In this document: piece after piece, positions 16,883-26,276 of the stretch
Numbering within the stretch: position 1 is the stretch's first letter
How the letters are laid out: every line of letters begins with the position of its first letter
Source: JAHELQ01 sp964491915
Lineage (GTDB): Bacteria > Acidobacteriota > Aminicenantia > UBA2199
DNA: 64,000 nucleotides
Assembly (NCBI GenBank): GCA_964491915.1
Contig: CAZBHS010000002.1
Coordinates: 124,001 to 188,000 of the forward strand
Direction of reading: 5' to 3'
Program-made: the position numbers and the translations under genes
Notes under the pieces: model-generated
Told to the model about the DNA's origin: nothing
What the model saw: only the letters and a program-made list of their open reading frames with translations
The model's database searches: none

Positions 16883-17070
16883 TTGTTTCTGTTCGCAAAT
16901 GAGGTTTTTTTGCTTAAACAATAAATATTTGAGCATACATTTATGTGAATTGTGAAAATATAGGTCGAGCGCGGTTTTATTTGTAGAGGTTTTGGTTATT
17001 ATTTGAGAAAAAAAGTGAAACTTTTTCCCCTGTGGGCATAGGTTTTGACAGAAGCGGCTGCATAACGGAT

Positions 17071-17099
17071 TTGCATTTTTAATAAAAATCTCTTATAAT
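17071..17099 (+). promoter_or_regulatory. Strong sigma-70-like promoter of the nusA operon
   Basis: TTGCAT (17071-17076), 17 bases, and a perfect TATAAT (17094-17099) sit 29 bases before the nusA start, leaving a leader of about 20 bases. The remaining intergenic sequence from 16883 is AT-rich and shows no other clear feature. Confidence 0.75.
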
Positions 17100-17128
17100 A
17101 ACGTGTTTTGAGAAGATGAGGATAATTA

Positions 17129-18196
17129 ATGGCAGAAGAACTGTTGAAAAGCATCAAGCAGTTGAGCAAAGAGCGGGGAATATCTCCGGACATATTTTAT
17201 TCTGCTATTAGAGAAGCATTACTCACGGTTTCCAGGAAGTACTTCAATTTCTCTCATGAAGCCGATGTTCAAGTGGAAATCAATAAAGATCGAGGGGATA
17301 TCCAGGTTTATGTCACCAAACTCGTGGTAAAAGAAGTTCAGGACCCCTCGCAAGAAATATCCTGGAAGGATGCCCTTAAGCATGACACGAAAGTGAAAGA
17401 GGGTGATGAGATCAAGATATTCCTTCCTGGTGAGACACTTGGACGAGTCGCTGCCCAAACCGCCAAACACATCATCATGCATAAAGTGATGAAGGCGGAG
17501 CAGCAGAAGATCTATGACAAGTATTACCCTTTGATGGGAACGTTGATGGTCGGCGAGGTAAGGCGTGTTGAGAAGAACAATGTAATCGTGGGGCTCGATA
17601 TAGGAGAAGCTATACTTCCACCAAAAGAGCTGTCGCCGAAGGACGTGTTTCGCCGGAATGACATTATCAAGTTCTATATTAAGCGTGTATTTCCTGAAGG
17701 TAAGGGACCCTTGATATTAGGGTCGCGGTATATGAATGATTTTGTACTCGAACTTATCAAAAAAGAGGTACCGGAAGTAGCAGAAGGTATTGTTAAGATT
17801 TATTCTATCTCAAGGGAACCCGGAATAAAGTCCAAGGTAGCTGTCTATTCGGTTGATAAGGCCGTTGATCCGGTGGGAGCCATTGTTGGAATGAATGGCA
17901 ACCGGGTTCTTTCCATTACCAAAGAATTGAGAGGGGAACGAATTGATGTTATTGCATGGAATAGTTCTCCAGAGAGATTTATTGCCTCTGCCTTAACTCC
18001 TGCTGAAGTTTTAAAAGTTAAGATTGTTGACAAGGTCAATACTAAAGCTGAAGTTACTGTGTCTGATGAGTCACTGTCCTCCGCCATCGGTCGGAAAGGA
18101 ATCAACATCAAATTAGCGTCAAAGCTCACGAAATGGAATATCCAGTTGACTAACAGGATGGAAAATCGGGCAGATGTGACTCAAAAAAAATTGTAG
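17129..18196 (+). CDS. nusA: Transcription termination/antitermination factor NusA
   Basis: The 355 residues cover the N-terminal RNA-polymerase-binding domain (about 1-130), an S1 domain (about 135-200), and two KH domains (the second includes SSAIGRKGINIKLASKLT). There is no C-terminal acidic repeat region, so this is a short NusA of the common non-enterobacterial type. It binds RNA polymerase and nascent RNA and tunes pausing and termination. It opens the nusA-infB-ylxP-rbfA-nrnA-truB operon; rimP, which usually precedes nusA, is absent here. Confidence 0.96.
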   Translation: MAEELLKSIKQLSKERGISPDIFYSAIREALLTVSRKYFNFSHEADVQVEINKDRGDIQVYVTKLVVKEVQDPSQEISWKDALKHDTKVKEGDEIKIFLPGETLGRVAAQTAKHIIMHKVMKAEQQKIYDKYYPLMGTLMVGEVRRVEKNNVIVGLDIGEAILPPKELSPKDVFRRNDIIKFYIKRVFPEGKGPLILGSRYMNDFVLELIKKEVPEVAEGIVKIYSISREPGIKSKVAVYSVDKAVDPVGAIVGMNGNRVLSITKELRGERIDVIAWNSSPERFIASALTPAEVLKVKIVDKVNTKAEVTVSDESLSSAIGRKGINIKLASKLTKWNIQLTNRMENRADVTQKKL

Positions 18197-18208
18197 GGAG
18201 GGACGTGC

Positions 18209-20785
18209 ATGCAGAGTATCAAACTCCATGAAGCGACGAAACAATTTAAAATTTCCAATAAACTCGCCATGTTTTTTCTGGAGAAACAAAATGTGCCTGT
18301 TAAGTCGCATTCATCGGTGATTTCTATGGAGCAGCTTGAAATGCTGCGGGAATTTTCGAAGAACCAGGGTAAATTTAAAAAAATAGTGGATGAGTTCGAT
18401 GGAATTGAAAACGCGAAGAAAGAAAGCGCGAGAAAGTTGAAAGCCGAAAAGAAAGAGAAAGAAATCCAGGAAAAACTTGAAGAAGAACGGAAAGAAAAAG
18501 AGCGGCTTAAAAAAGCGAGATTAGAAAAAGAACTAAAGGAAAAAGAGAAGAAAGAAATTGAACTCAGAGCTCTGAAAGAGAAGCGGCAAAAAGAAGAGCG
18601 GGCCGCAAGGCCGAAAGCTCCGAAGCCTAAACCTAAACCCCCTGCTCCTCCTGAAAAAACCGCACCAGTCAAGCGTCATATTGAAGCGCGCCCCCCTAAA
18701 AAAGAAGTAAAAGCAAAACCTGTGGAATCTCCAAGGGCTCCAGCCGGACGTAGGGATGTAAGGCCTTCAGCCCCGACTACCCCCAAAAAAGTAGACGATA
18801 GAAGACCGCCGTCAAATTTGAATAAACCGAAAGGACCGGTAAAAGCTCGAACAGACGATCCGAAGAAAAAAACTCAAGAACAAGATCGGCGACAGAAGAA
18901 ATGGAAAGATCGCCCCGGCGGTTTTAACCGCGGTTCGCGCAGATTTAATAAAGATGGAAGAGATCGGCATGGCGGTTATTCCAGACAAAGAACCCCGGTA
19001 AAAATAATTCCGAAAAAAGAGATTGTGTTTGATCTACCCAAGTCCATCAGGATCTCAGATTTTATCACTCCCCGGGAATTAAGCGATAAATTAAACGTTA
19101 AATTGAAAGAACTTGGAGATATTATGGAGGGAATACACCTTGTATGCGACTCCAGTCAAGTCATGGAAATGAATGAAGTAAAAGCTGTATGTAATAAATT
19201 GAATGTGGAGTTAGAGATGGTTCCTTATGAGGATCAAGAGTTCTTCAATTCAATTGAAAAGAGTAACGCGACCAGGGAAACACGTGCGCCGATTGTGACA
19301 GTTATGGGGCATGTTGATCATGGAAAAACGACTCTTTTAGACACATTGAGAAAAACCAGCGTTGCAGATCGCGAAGCTGGAGGAATTACTCAATCTATTG
19401 GCGCTTACAAGTTGAGCATCGGTGGGAATGATATCATATTCATTGACACCCCAGGTCACGAAGCCTTCACCAATCTCAGGGCGCGAGGCGCCAAAGTGAC
19501 GGATATCGTCGTTTTGGTTGTAGCTGCCAATGATAGTGTGCAGCCGCAGACAATAGAAGCTATCAATCACGCTCGTGCCGCGAATGTTCCGATTATCGTC
19601 GCCATTAATAAAATTGATTTGCAAGGCGCGGATCCCACTCGGGTCAAACAGGCGTTGAGTCAGCACAATGTTCTTGTCGAGGCGTGGGGTGGAGATGTTG
19701 TGTCTGTCGAAATTTCCGCTAAACTTAACCAGAATTTAGATACGTTGCTGGAGATGATTGTCCTCGTATCCGAAATGCAGGAGCTGAAAACATATAAAAA
19801 TGCTCTGGCCCGGGGTACGATCATCGAGTCCCGCCTGGATACCAAACTGGGACCAATCGCAACCGTATTGATTATGAACGGTGTCGCCAAACGGGGCGAC
19901 TTCTTTATTTGCGGCAATTCCGTCGGCAAGATAAAAAAAGTGTTCGACGACAAGGGGAAACCGGTAAAAGAGGCTCAGGCTCCTATTCCAGTTGAAATTA
20001 TGGGATTCGATGGGGTTCCTGAGGCTGGAGATCTGTTTCAAGTTGTTGAAGATATCGAAAAGGCAAAACGTGTGATCGATATCAGAAAGATTCGCGGGAA
20101 AGAAGCGAAAGAAGAAGAGGTCCAGGCAGGCAAGAAGTTGAGTCTCCAAAATCTGTTCAAGAAGATGGAACATACTAAGAGCAAGACATTCCCGATGATT
20201 ATCAAGACGGATAATTTTGGATCCAACGAAGTCCTGGAAAAAGTTCTATTAAAGCAGTCTACCGAAAGTCTTCAAATTAGTATCGTGCATAAAGGCGTCG
20301 GCAATATCACCGAAGGGGATATTATGCTCGCTTCGGCTGCCAATGCCATTTTGATCGGCTTCAATGTCAGAGCCCCTCAAAAAATTCTCGCTCTTGCTAA
20401 ACAAGAGAGAATAGAGATTAAGCTCTACAATGTCATCTATCACCTGATCGAGGATATCGAAAAGGCGCTCAAGGGTGAAATTGAGCCGGAATATGTGGAA
20501 ACACAGATCGGGAAAGTCGAGATTCTTCAGAAATTCAAAATCTCCAGGATCGGAATTGTTGCCGGATGTATTGTCAGGGAAGGTAAGATCACCAGAAAAG
20601 CGAAAGTGAAAGTCATAAGAGGCAAAGATCTGGTTTTTGAAGGTGATCTCGAAACGTTGAGACGAGTCAAGGATGAAGTTTCTGAAGTTAAGGCCGGTAT
20701 TGAGTGCGGCATTAAGATCAAGAATTTCAATGCTATTGAAATCGGAGATTTCCTTGAAGTCTACGATTTGAAATTAGTTGAATGA
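18209..20785 (+). CDS. infB: Translation initiation factor IF-2
   Basis: The 858-residue protein has an N-terminal IF2_N motif, then a long Lys/Glu-rich coiled segment (about 50-140) and a Pro/Lys/Arg-rich linker (about 140-270). A second IF2_N-like part and the GTPase domain follow. GTP-binding motifs are GHVDHGKT (about 366), DTPGHEAF and NKID. Domains II-IV and the fMet-tRNA-binding C-domain complete the protein. It places initiator tRNA in the ribosomal P site. GGGAGG precedes the ATG, 12 bases after nusA, and the stop overlaps ylxP by four bases. Confidence 0.97.
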   Translation: MQSIKLHEATKQFKISNKLAMFFLEKQNVPVKSHSSVISMEQLEMLREFSKNQGKFKKIVDEFDGIENAKKESARKLKAEKKEKEIQEKLEEERKEKERLKKARLEKELKEKEKKEIELRALKEKRQKEERAARPKAPKPKPKPPAPPEKTAPVKRHIEARPPKKEVKAKPVESPRAPAGRRDVRPSAPTTPKKVDDRRPPSNLNKPKGPVKARTDDPKKKTQEQDRRQKKWKDRPGGFNRGSRRFNKDGRDRHGGYSRQRTPVKIIPKKEIVFDLPKSIRISDFITPRELSDKLNVKLKELGDIMEGIHLVCDSSQVMEMNEVKAVCNKLNVELEMVPYEDQEFFNSIEKSNATRETRAPIVTVMGHVDHGKTTLLDTLRKTSVADREAGGITQSIGAYKLSIGGNDIIFIDTPGHEAFTNLRARGAKVTDIVVLVVAANDSVQPQTIEAINHARAANVPIIVAINKIDLQGADPTRVKQALSQHNVLVEAWGGDVVSVEISAKLNQNLDTLLEMIVLVSEMQELKTYKNALARGTIIESRLDTKLGPIATVLIMNGVAKRGDFFICGNSVGKIKKVFDDKGKPVKEAQAPIPVEIMGFDGVPEAGDLFQVVEDIEKAKRVIDIRKIRGKEAKEEEVQAGKKLSLQNLFKKMEHTKSKTFPMIIKTDNFGSNEVLEKVLLKQSTESLQISIVHKGVGNITEGDIMLASAANAILIGFNVRAPQKILALAKQERIEIKLYNVIYHLIEDIEKALKGEIEPEYVETQIGKVEILQKFKISRIGIVAGCIVREGKITRKAKVKVIRGKDLVFEGDLETLRRVKDEVSEVKAGIECGIKIKNFNAIEIGDFLEVYDLKLVE

Positions 20786-21066
20786 TTATCGGCGTGATGG
20801 TGCTGGGTCTTTTTGCTGAGAGTTCGACGAGCCTCAAAGATAAACGGCATATTGTAGCTAGCGCAAAAGAAAAATTGCGTAATAGGTTTAATATATCAAT
20901 TATTGAGAGTGACTACCAGGACCTCTGGCAAAGGATTCAGTTGACCATCGTGATGGTATCGAATTCAAAGAAACTGCTGGATCAGGCTTTTTCACAAATT
21001 GAGGATTTTATTCTCTCTTCATATCCAGTTCAATTGCTGGAAATTAATAAGGAATTTATGTCATAA
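20782..21066 (+). CDS. ylxP: DUF503 family protein (YlxP)
   Basis: A small 94-residue protein with the DUF503 pattern, VMVLGLFAESSTSLKDKRHI at the start and a ferredoxin-like alternation afterwards. It is found next to infB and rbfA in many bacteria. Its role is not firmly known; links to ribosome maturation are suggested by this conserved position. Four-base overlap with infB and a one-base stop/start overlap with rbfA (TAATG) indicate translational coupling. Confidence 0.9.
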   Translation: MIIGVMVLGLFAESSTSLKDKRHIVASAKEKLRNRFNISIIESDYQDLWQRIQLTIVMVSNSKKLLDQAFSQIEDFILSSYPVQLLEINKEFMS

Positions 21067-21389
21067 TGTCTCACCGGGTTGAACGTTTTGCCAGCACTTT
21101 GCAGCAATGTTTGGCCGATATCTTGTTGAATGATATCGATCATCCGAATTTGAAACTCATTTCTATCTCGAGGGTGGATGTGAGTCCTGATCTGAAAAAA
21201 GCGAATGTTTTTATAGCGGATCCTCTCGGAATGGTGGAGAATCCTGTGGAGAAGTTGAACCGAGCGAAAGGCTTTATCAAAAAACGACTGGCAAGGAGAA
21301 TGGTTTTGAAATATGTGCCTGAGCTTATATTTGTAGAATTTGAATATAATGATTCAGTGAAGCCTGAATCAACAGATGATGAACGATGA
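21066..21389 (+). CDS. rbfA: Ribosome-binding factor A
   Basis: The 107-residue protein has the KH-like RbfA fold pattern. The N-terminus reads HRVERFASTLQQCLADILLN, followed by ISRVDVSPDLKKANVFI and LARRMVLKYVPELIFVEF, all conserved in the family. It binds the 30S subunit and helps 16S rRNA 5'-end maturation. Overlaps with ylxP (1 base) and nrnA (4 bases) place it inside the operon. Confidence 0.95.
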   Translation: MSHRVERFASTLQQCLADILLNDIDHPNLKLISISRVDVSPDLKKANVFIADPLGMVENPVEKLNRAKGFIKKRLARRMVLKYVPELIFVEFEYNDSVKPESTDDER

Positions 21390-22351
21390 ATAATGACAAT
21401 GTGAAGAAGAAAATTACGGAACTAGTTAATCACGCAAACAAAATCGCGATTAGTTCCCATGTCCGTCCGGATGCCGATTGTATTGGTAGCGGACTTGCCC
21501 TTTTTGAAATGTTACAGCAGTTGGGAAAAGACGTATACTATTGTAACACAGATCCGGCCCCGTACCCCTTGACCCAGTTACCTTATTATGATGAGATTAA
21601 GTTTCGTCAGGTTTTCCCCGAGGAGTTCGATCTATATTTCTTGATTGAAGGTGCGACTGAAATTCGCACCGGCCAGAAAAACCTTGAAAGGTATTACACC
21701 ATCAATATTGACCATCACGCCACCAGTACAAATGACGCATCGCTCAACTGGGTGGAGCCAAAGGCCGCGGCTGTCGGCGAATTGATTTATGATTTGGGCG
21801 TTTGCCTTGGGATAGAATTTACCAGGGATATCGGATTTAATCTTTACGCGGCGATTGCTTCCGACACCGGTTCGTTTAAATATTCCAACACCACGGACAA
21901 ATCTCTTAGGATCTGCGCTGAACTGGTTAAACGGAGCGGTTTCCCTCCCAGTGAAGTCAGCAATCTGTTGTTTAATTCCAATCATTATGAAAAGGTCCAG
22001 ATGATACAAAAAGTTCTAGCCACCACTGAATTGCATTTGCAATCTCAGGTGTGTATCATTCGTTTCGAGCGAGCCTTCCTGGACACCCTGGATTTGAAAG
22101 ACATCGAGACTGAAGATGTGATCTCCATTGCCCGTTCGATAATCGGTGTTGTGGTGACGTTGTTTTTCAAAGAAATTGGGGACTGCCACTTCCGTGTGAG
22201 CATCAGGTCGAAAGGTACGTTTAACTCTCAGAAAGTGGCATTGGAATTCGATGGCGGCGGGCATGACCACGCGGCCGGATTTTTTTATAAAGGTAGCTTT
22301 TCGGAAGCCAGAGAGAAAATATTAGAAGCTATCAATCGTCAACTCTCATGA
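21386..22351 (+). CDS. nrnA: DHH/DHHA1 phosphoesterase, NrnA-like (nanoRNase / pAp phosphatase)
   Basis: The protein resembles NrnA, which degrades very short RNAs and 3'-phosphoadenosine 5'-phosphate using Mn ions. Motif I is SSHVRPDADCIGSG (His25, Asp29, Asp31), motif III is DHH (109-111), a motif IV aspartate lies in AAIASDTGSF, and the DHHA1 end has GGGHDHAAGF. Motif II, which normally supplies an Asp, reads FLIEGATEI, with Glu88 in place of Asp. This may only be conservative, but it departs from the family. It overlaps rbfA and truB by four bases each, which is the usual position in many phyla. Confidence 0.9.
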   Translation: MNNDNVKKKITELVNHANKIAISSHVRPDADCIGSGLALFEMLQQLGKDVYYCNTDPAPYPLTQLPYYDEIKFRQVFPEEFDLYFLIEGATEIRTGQKNLERYYTINIDHHATSTNDASLNWVEPKAAAVGELIYDLGVCLGIEFTRDIGFNLYAAIASDTGSFKYSNTTDKSLRICAELVKRSGFPPSEVSNLLFNSNHYEKVQMIQKVLATTELHLQSQVCIIRFERAFLDTLDLKDIETEDVISIARSIIGVVVTLFFKEIGDCHFRVSIRSKGTFNSQKVALEFDGGGHDHAAGFFYKGSFSEAREKILEAINRQLS

Positions 22352-23250
22352 TTCATGGATTAATAATACTCAACAAACCACTAAATCTTAGTTCCCACGC
22401 AGTTGTAGAAAAGGTGCGAAGGTGGTTTCCCAAACAGAAAGTGGGCCACTTCGGTACATTGGATCCTCTTGCCGAAGGGGTATTGCTAGTGGGAATCGGC
22501 AAAGCCACGAAGTTTTCCGACTTTTATATGAAGAAGAAGAAAACCTACTCCGGCAAAATAAAGTTCGGTTTCGCCACCTCGACCTATGACCGGGAAGGCG
22601 AGGCAATCACTGAGACGAAAGAGATCGATCTCCGTTCGCTAGACATTGAAGCGTTACTGGAACATTTTCGCGGAGAACTTCTTCAAATTCCGCCGATTTA
22701 TTCCGCTAAAAAATTCAAAGGGAAACCATTGTACAAATATGCCCGGCAAAATAAAGAGGTAGAGTTGAAACCCGCGAGGGTAACAGTATACTCGCTTACC
22801 GCGGAGGTAGAAGACAAGGATACCCTCAGGTTTACCGCCGAGACATCTTCGGGTACATACATACGCTCTCTCGCCCATGATATTGGGGCTAAAGCCGAAT
22901 GTGGAGCCCACCTTGCGGAATTGCGCCGGGTCCGGGTGGGTGATTTCACTCTGGACCAAGCAGTCAAACCCGATGAGGTGGATCCGAAATTACCGTCCGA
23001 GGAACTTTTGAAGATGGTGATACCAATAGAATCCCTATTGCCTGAATTTCCCAAGCTGGTTATCAATCAAGCGGGACGCCGCGGAGTTCTCAACGGGATG
23101 GCTTTGGAGATTAAAGATATAGTCCGGCTATTTGAAGGCGGAGATACAACCCACTACCGGGTATTTGATGAAGAAGGTAGATTTCTCGCTCTTGCCCGCA
23201 AAGATGGGGTAAAGAGACAGTTTAAGCCATTTTTGGTGTTGCCCGCCTAA
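22348..23250 (+). CDS. truB: tRNA pseudouridine-55 synthase TruB
   Basis: The 300-residue enzyme converts U55 to pseudouridine in the T-loop of tRNAs. The catalytic motif is GHFGTLDPLAEGVL with Asp39. IPPIYSAKKFKGKPLYKYAR and SSGTYIRSLAHDIG are further family signatures. A C-terminal PUA-like domain (about 235-300) is present. It is the last gene of the nusA operon and ends 22 bases from the convergent lectin-like gene. Confidence 0.96.
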   Translation: MIHGLIILNKPLNLSSHAVVEKVRRWFPKQKVGHFGTLDPLAEGVLLVGIGKATKFSDFYMKKKKTYSGKIKFGFATSTYDREGEAITETKEIDLRSLDIEALLEHFRGELLQIPPIYSAKKFKGKPLYKYARQNKEVELKPARVTVYSLTAEVEDKDTLRFTAETSSGTYIRSLAHDIGAKAECGAHLAELRRVRVGDFTLDQAVKPDEVDPKLPSEELLKMVIPIESLLPEFPKLVINQAGRRGVLNGMALEIKDIVRLFEGGDTTHYRVFDEEGRFLALARKDGVKRQFKPFLVLPA

Positions 23251-23272
23251 AAAAAACTACGCCGGAAGTCTC

Positions 23273-23917
23273 TCAATAATACACATTGATCGTGAACTGC
23301 CCGTCATTGTCGTTTAGGCTGTAGTCATTGACACCGATAAAGAGATTGCCCGATTTGCTCATGTGGAACGGCGCTTTGTCATCGCCCACGTAAAAAGGCG
23401 CTCCCCGTCTGCCGACTTTCGCGATCAAAGCTCCAAGCGGCTGGTTGGGCATCGGTTTTCTTTTGTCCCACTTCATGTCCATCTCACCAACTTGAAAAAC
23501 TTTTGTATCTTTGTCGATAAAAATAGATCCGGAGACCGAAAAAAGGATATCCTGTCCGATCTTGACTGTTACGCCTGTATCAACCCAATTTTGGTTGCCC
23601 GGCAGATTAATCCGTTTGGACCGTTTGCCTCTCCGCAGCTCTTTGTACTTGTCTTCCATTTCGAAGGAAGATTGCAGATTGTCTTTTTTTGGCTCGCTGA
23701 TTATGATCTTCCAGATAGTGTAGAGGGGAAAGCGTTTGCTGGAGTGAAATTTTCCGAATTTATAAATATTGAAAATGATATTTCCGTATTTGAATCCGAC
23801 TAATTTGCCTTCATAGGCCTGCCCGTCAACAGTGTACAATACTTCGCCATTCAGTTGGAAGCCGAGCGCCAAAAGCAGCACGATTAAAATTATGGTCTTT
23901 GTTTTATTCATGGTCAT
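23273..23917 (-). CDS. Secreted protein with C-terminal LecA (PA-IL)-like domain
   Basis: A signal peptide (about residues 1-24) is followed by a small beta segment (VLYTVDGQAYEGKLVGFKYG) and a basic linker (RRGKRSKR). A C-terminal domain of about 110 residues follows. This domain resembles the PA-IL/LecA galactose-lectin fold: NWVDTGVTVKIGQDILFSVS, then PLGALIAKVG and LFIGVNDYSLNDNDG. In LecA the late Asn/Asp residues bind calcium and sugar; the NDYSLNDNDG stretch fits that place. The start overlaps the dapF-like stop (ATGA). Sugar binding is inferred, not shown. Confidence 0.75.
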   Translation of the reverse strand: MTMNKTKTIILIVLLLALGFQLNGEVLYTVDGQAYEGKLVGFKYGNIIFNIYKFGKFHSSKRFPLYTIWKIIISEPKKDNLQSSFEMEDKYKELRRGKRSKRINLPGNQNWVDTGVTVKIGQDILFSVSGSIFIDKDTKVFQVGEMDMKWDKRKPMPNQPLGALIAKVGRRGAPFYVGDDKAPFHMSKSGNLFIGVNDYSLNDNDGQFTINVYY

Positions 23918-24732
23918 TTTCTCAAATAGATACCTTTATAAACTATTTCCGTGTAATTTTCAACATAAATCTTGCTTGTTCCTGATAATTTTACAATTCC
24001 CATTGGCGTAGTGATCGAGAGTTGACTGGCGATCAATCCTTTCTTCTGTAATAGTGCAAAAACAGCGGCGCTTCCAGTTGATGAAGAACCGGTCGGTCCG
24101 ACGCCCCGTTCATAGAAATAGGCCTTGCAGTGACCGTCGCCAATTTGGCTCACAAATTCGACATTCGTTCGTTGGGGAAATATATCGGCTCCTTCGAGCG
24201 CCTTACCAAGCTCGAGCAGTTCATGCCGGGGGATTTCTTCCTTTAACAATACAACAACATGAGGATTGCCGACAGATACAGGATAAAACGACAGATCTTC
24301 GAAGTGATAGTCCAATTTGTTTTCTTCCAGAAATGGGAAGAACGTTTGGTTTGAGAAATCCGGCGCCCCGATTTCCACATTCAGTTTAAAGCGGTTGTCG
24401 TTCATTTCAATTAGGGCGATTGTTCTCGTACCTACCTTTGTATTGAGTATCGCCGATTCTCTTTTTTCTTTTAAGTAGAACAAAACGGCAGCGCAGCCGG
24501 CCATCCCGTTTCCCGAGAGTTCAGCCTCGGTGCCGTCTTTATTGTAGATTGAAAAATCGATTGTTTCCTTTTTCGCTTCCCGGAAAATGATCCCGTCGGC
24601 GCCGGGGCCGGTCTTCGGATGGCATAATTCCAGAGCCAGCTCTTCCTTTTCCAGATGGCCCCGGAGGTTTTCCCCCCCCAGGTCCACCTGAATAAAATCA
24701 TTTCCCGCGGAAACTGTTTTATAAAAAATCAT
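23914..24732 (-). CDS. dapF: Diaminopimelate epimerase homologue lacking the second catalytic cysteine
   Basis: The length (272 residues) and fold pattern are those of DapF, which interconverts LL- and meso-diaminopimelate with two Cys acting as acid and base. The first Cys is present (SGNGMAGC, Cys80). The second is not: the usual ERGxGETxxCG(S/T)G reads ERGVGPTGSSSTG, so Cys is Ser217 and the neighbouring Glu is Pro213. Other binding signatures such as PVSVGNPHVV remain. The protein may be a slower or altered epimerase, or a dehydratase- or binding-type relative, because loss of one Cys in this superfamily is known to change chemistry. It overlaps degP upstream and the lectin-like gene downstream by four bases each. 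Confidence 0.8.
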   Translation of the reverse strand: MIFYKTVSAGNDFIQVDLGGENLRGHLEKEELALELCHPKTGPGADGIIFREAKKETIDFSIYNKDGTEAELSGNGMAGCAAVLFYLKEKRESAILNTKVGTRTIALIEMNDNRFKLNVEIGAPDFSNQTFFPFLEENKLDYHFEDLSFYPVSVGNPHVVVLLKEEIPRHELLELGKALEGADIFPQRTNVEFVSQIGDGHCKAYFYERGVGPTGSSSTGSAAVFALLQKKGLIASQLSITTPMGIVKLSGTSKIYVENYTEIVYKGIYLRK

Positions 24733-26168
24733 TCCGGCAATGCAAATTTTGTATAGGCTTCATTTCCGAAGCGGTTGATGAGAATAAAAAATCTGGTTCC
24801 CGGTTCTTTTTTAGAAATGATGTCCCTGAAATCTTCCAGCGATTCAACCGGGGTCCGGTTTATAGCGAGAATCACATCTCCTTCACGGATACCGTTCCGG
24901 TCGGCGACTCCGCCCCGCTCCACTTGCTTGACAAATAAACCTTCGGATGTTTTTAATTCATATTGCCGCGCCAGCGAGGAATTGTTTTCAGTTAGAACCA
25001 TTCCAAGGTTCAGCGCCCGGGAGTCGTCACCCTGGGTGACAAAGCGCTCAGAGTCAGGAGCCTCGGCAACCGTCACCTCGATTTTCTTTTTTGAATCTTC
25101 TCGATAGACTGTTAATTCGATTTTATCTCCGGGACTTGAGTTTGCGATTTTAGTTCGGAGATCAACGGCGGTTTTGACGCCCTCGCCATTGACTTCTGTA
25201 ATCAGGTCATAACGTTTCAGGCCATATTTTTCCGCAGGGGAGTTTTCTTCGATTTTGGCGATCATGACTCCGGCAACCGGCAAATCAAATTCCTTTGCCT
25301 CTTGCTTGGACATTTCCTGAATATATACTCCTAACCAACCGCGAACCACCCTTCCTTTGGATTTCAAATCCTGGACAACTTTTTTCGCCATATCGGCGGG
25401 AATGGCGAAGCCGATTCCGACATTACCTCCGGAGGGGGCGAGTATCGCTGAATTGATGCCGATGACTTTGCCTAGAAGATTAATCAACGGACCGCCGGAA
25501 TTACCTCTATTGATGGCGGCGTCAGTTTGCAAGAAGTCTTCGTACTCAGCAATACCCAACTGACGGCCTTTAGCGGAAATGATTCCCGAGGTGACTGTCA
25601 AATCCTGATTCAAGGGATTGCCGATGGCAAGAACCCATTCCCCCACTTCGACTTTACTTGAATCACCCAGCTCGATAAACGGCAACCCTTTGCCTTTGAC
25701 TTTCAATAAGGCCAAATCTGTCTTAGGATCTGTTCCAATTTTTTTGGCGGTGAATTCCTTCCCGTCATCCGTTACTATTTTAATTTTTACCGCGTCCTTT
25801 ACCACATGGTAATTGGTTAGCATGTAACCGTCGGCAGATATAAAGAAACCGGATCCAACTCCAGACACTCTCTGACGTCCTCTTTCTTGCGGGACATTGA
25901 AAAATCTTTCGAAAAAACCATCCCCGCCGAACATGGAGCCTCTGCGCTCGACAATTGATTCCGAGATTACTTTCACCACAGCGGGTTTTACTTTCTTGAC
26001 AAGTGAGACAAAATCGAATCCTGGTCCGGCGTTTGACTCGGCATGGACCACTGAAGGACTCAATACTGTTTCATTGTCCACATTTTTATGGAAATAGCCA
26101 AATGTTAAGGCAAAGAAAAGTGTGCCTGCTAAAAAACTAACTCCTGCGATCAACCCAATTTTTTTCAT
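24729..26168 (-). CDS. degP: Periplasmic serine protease of the DegP/HtrA (Do) family
   Basis: A signal or anchor segment (residues 5-25) is followed by a trypsin-like domain and two PDZ domains. The triad is His121 (LTNYHVV), Asp151 (TDLALLKV) and Ser224 (RGNSGGPL). PDZ1 spans about 280-370 and PDZ2 about 385-475. Such proteases degrade or refold damaged envelope proteins. The gene ends with a four-base overlap into the dapF-like gene and is preceded by a 108-base gap after the amidase gene on the same strand, so it may have its own promoter. Confidence 0.96.
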   Translation of the reverse strand: MKKIGLIAGVSFLAGTLFFALTFGYFHKNVDNETVLSPSVVHAESNAGPGFDFVSLVKKVKPAVVKVISESIVERRGSMFGGDGFFERFFNVPQERGRQRVSGVGSGFFISADGYMLTNYHVVKDAVKIKIVTDDGKEFTAKKIGTDPKTDLALLKVKGKGLPFIELGDSSKVEVGEWVLAIGNPLNQDLTVTSGIISAKGRQLGIAEYEDFLQTDAAINRGNSGGPLINLLGKVIGINSAILAPSGGNVGIGFAIPADMAKKVVQDLKSKGRVVRGWLGVYIQEMSKQEAKEFDLPVAGVMIAKIEENSPAEKYGLKRYDLITEVNGEGVKTAVDLRTKIANSSPGDKIELTVYREDSKKKIEVTVAEAPDSERFVTQGDDSRALNLGMVLTENNSSLARQYELKTSEGLFVKQVERGGVADRNGIREGDVILAINRTPVESLEDFRDIISKKEPGTRFFILINRFGNEAYTKFALPE

Positions 26169-26276
26169 TCGTTACCTCCGTTATTTAATTTCGTCTGTTC
26201 CTGGGGATGTTTGTGCGTTCATTCCAGGTATAGTGATTATATGACGAAGTATTCTTTCAAACGGTTTCATTATTTT

